Origin: Acidobacteriota bacterium
GTDB taxonomy: Bacteria > Acidobacteriota > Terriglobia > Terriglobales > Acidobacteriaceae
DNA: 6,194 bases
Assembly: GCA_021782675.1 (NCBI GenBank)
Contig: JAJXUS010000133.1
Coordinates: 1 to 6,194 of the forward strand
Reading direction: 5' to 3'
Below, in pieces: positions 5,404 through 6,194 of this stretch. The translations under genes were made by a program, and so were the position numbers. Within the stretch, counting starts at the first letter, position 1. Each line of letters opens with the position of its first letter. Below the pieces are notes generated by a model. The model searched no databases, was not told the origin of the DNA, and saw only the letters and a program-made list of their open reading frames with translations.

Positions 5404-6194
5404 CTAGGCGTGGGACGCGGTGTGGCTGCTCTCGGCACCGGAACGCGGCATGTCCCGGTGGATCGCTTTCACCTTATAGCCATCGCGCTGCAGCAGCTCC
5501 TGCATGCGTTCCGCAATCATGACGGAGCGGTGCTGGCCACCCGTGCACCCGAAAGCGACGCTGAGATAACTTTTACCCTCCTGCACATAATGCGGCAGCA
5601 GAAAGAGCAGCAGGTCATGCACCTTCTGGATAAATTCCCGCGTCTCGGGAAACCGGCTGATGTACTGGACGACTTTCGCATCCTGACCGGTCATCGGGCG
5701 GAACTCTGGAATGAAGTGGGGATTCGGCAAAAAGCGCACGTCAAAGACCAGGTCGGCCTCTTGCGGAACACCATTTTTGTAGCCGAAGCTGATCGTCGAG
5801 ACCAGCAGATGCTTGTCGTTGCTCTCGTCGTAAAAGAATCCGTTGATGTGGGCGCGCAGCTCGTGAACATTGAAGTTGGTCGTGTCGAGACAAACGTCCG
5901 CCAGATTGCGCAGCGGTTCAAGCAACGCACGCTCCGAGGAGATGGACCGGCGGATGCTTTCCAGACGGCTCAGCGGGTGCGGACGGCGCGTTTCGGAGAA
6001 GCGGCGCATCAGCGCTTCGTCGGATGCTTCAAGAAACAGCAGGCGTGTCGAAGTCGTCTGGCGGATCTTTTTGAGAATCTTCGGAAACCGGTCGAGCTGC
6101 GCCCCCTCCCGAACATCGACCACCAGGGCTGCGCGGCTGATCTCCGGCGACTGCCGGATCAGGTCCGCAAAATGCGGAATCAGATCGATCGGCA
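5404..6194 (-). CDS. rapZ: RapZ/YvcJ family nucleotide- and RNA-binding protein, N-terminus outside window
   Basis: RapZ (YvcJ in Bacillus) is a P-loop protein that binds nucleotides. In E. coli it is an adaptor that presents the small RNA GlmZ to RNase E to control glucosamine-6-phosphate synthase. The first full codon visible is at 6192-6190, and 262 residues run to TAG at 5406-5404. Visible marks include the Walker B-like strand AALVVDVRE (around 6130-6110), LLFLEASDEALMRRFSETRRPHPL, the ERALLEPLRNLADVCLDTT segment, ISFGYKNGVP, DVRFLPNPH, and the C-terminal-domain motif GCTGGQHRSVM (5550-5518), then HRDM (5460-5449). The Walker A GxSGSGKS lies off the right edge, about 45-55 residues further. 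A GTG at 6123 is internal and not the start. The tail after HRDM is 14 residues, rich in Ser, His and Ala, without the Lys/Arg cluster of E. coli RapZ. The gene converges on priA with 11 bases between the stops. Its regulatory target here is unknown. Confidence 0.94.
   Translation of the reverse strand, partial: PIDLIPHFADLIRQSPEISRAALVVDVREGAQLDRFPKILKKIRQTTSTRLLFLEASDEALMRRFSETRRPHPLSRLESIRRSISSERALLEPLRNLADVCLDTTNFNVHELRAHINGFFYDESNDKHLLVSTISFGYKNGVPQEADLVFDVRFLPNPHFIPEFRPMTGQDAKVVQYISRFPETREFIQKVHDLLLFLLPHYVQEGKSYLSVAFGCTGGQHRSVMIAERMQELLQRDGYKVKAIHRDMPRSGAESSHTASHA

Noticed and set aside
1..6194. Mobile elements, CRISPR arrays, tRNA or rRNA genes, toxin-antitoxin or other defence modules
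   Set aside because: No repeat arrays, terminal inverted repeats, transposase or integrase motifs, RNA-gene sequence or unexplained intact gene was found. The whole window is accounted for by six housekeeping genes.

Overview
The window is GC-rich chromosomal DNA, almost fully coding, carrying a housekeeping gene block. The order is gmk (3' part), rpoZ, coaBC, a family 4 uracil-DNA glycosylase gene and priA, all on the + strand. A convergent, partial rapZ lies on the - strand. The gmk-rpoZ-coaBC-priA order is widespread in bacteria. The inserted family 4 glycosylase, the GC-rich composition and the style of the proteins suggest an Acidobacteriota genome (Terriglobales/Acidobacteriaceae type). 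That placement is inference from recall, not the result of a search.

Layout. Bases 2-382 encode the C-terminal 126 residues of guanylate kinase. A 56-base gap (383-438) holds a good ribosome binding site for rpoZ (439-672, omega subunit of RNA polymerase, 77 aa). After 44 bases comes coaBC (717-1958), the bifunctional enzyme of coenzyme A synthesis. With the ATG at 717, its catalytic residues fall on exactly the same numbers as in E. coli Dfp. A TACAAT box seven bases before that ATG could drive a leaderless transcript. The glycosylase gene (1962-2828) starts 3 bases after the coaBC stop, and priA (2834-5392) starts 5 bases after the glycosylase stop. These gaps imply one transcript and probably translational coupling. 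priA ends 11 bases from the stop codon of rapZ (5404 to beyond 6194, - strand), and I see no intrinsic terminator between them.

How the genes relate. The five + strand genes supply GDP/dGDP for nucleotide pools, an RNA polymerase subunit, coenzyme A, uracil removal from DNA and restart of stalled replication forks. Placing the glycosylase directly before priA puts base-excision repair and fork restart on the same message. RapZ, on the other strand, is an RNA-binding/nucleotide-binding regulator that probably belongs to a separate unit entering from the right.

I found no mobile element, CRISPR array, RNA gene, phage signature or clear new system. The observations worth a second look are modest: the coaBC start and promoter, the PriA N-terminal extension and zinc-region insert, a T7 run in priA, the glycosylase N-terminal linker, and the RapZ tail without the basic cluster known from E. 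coli.
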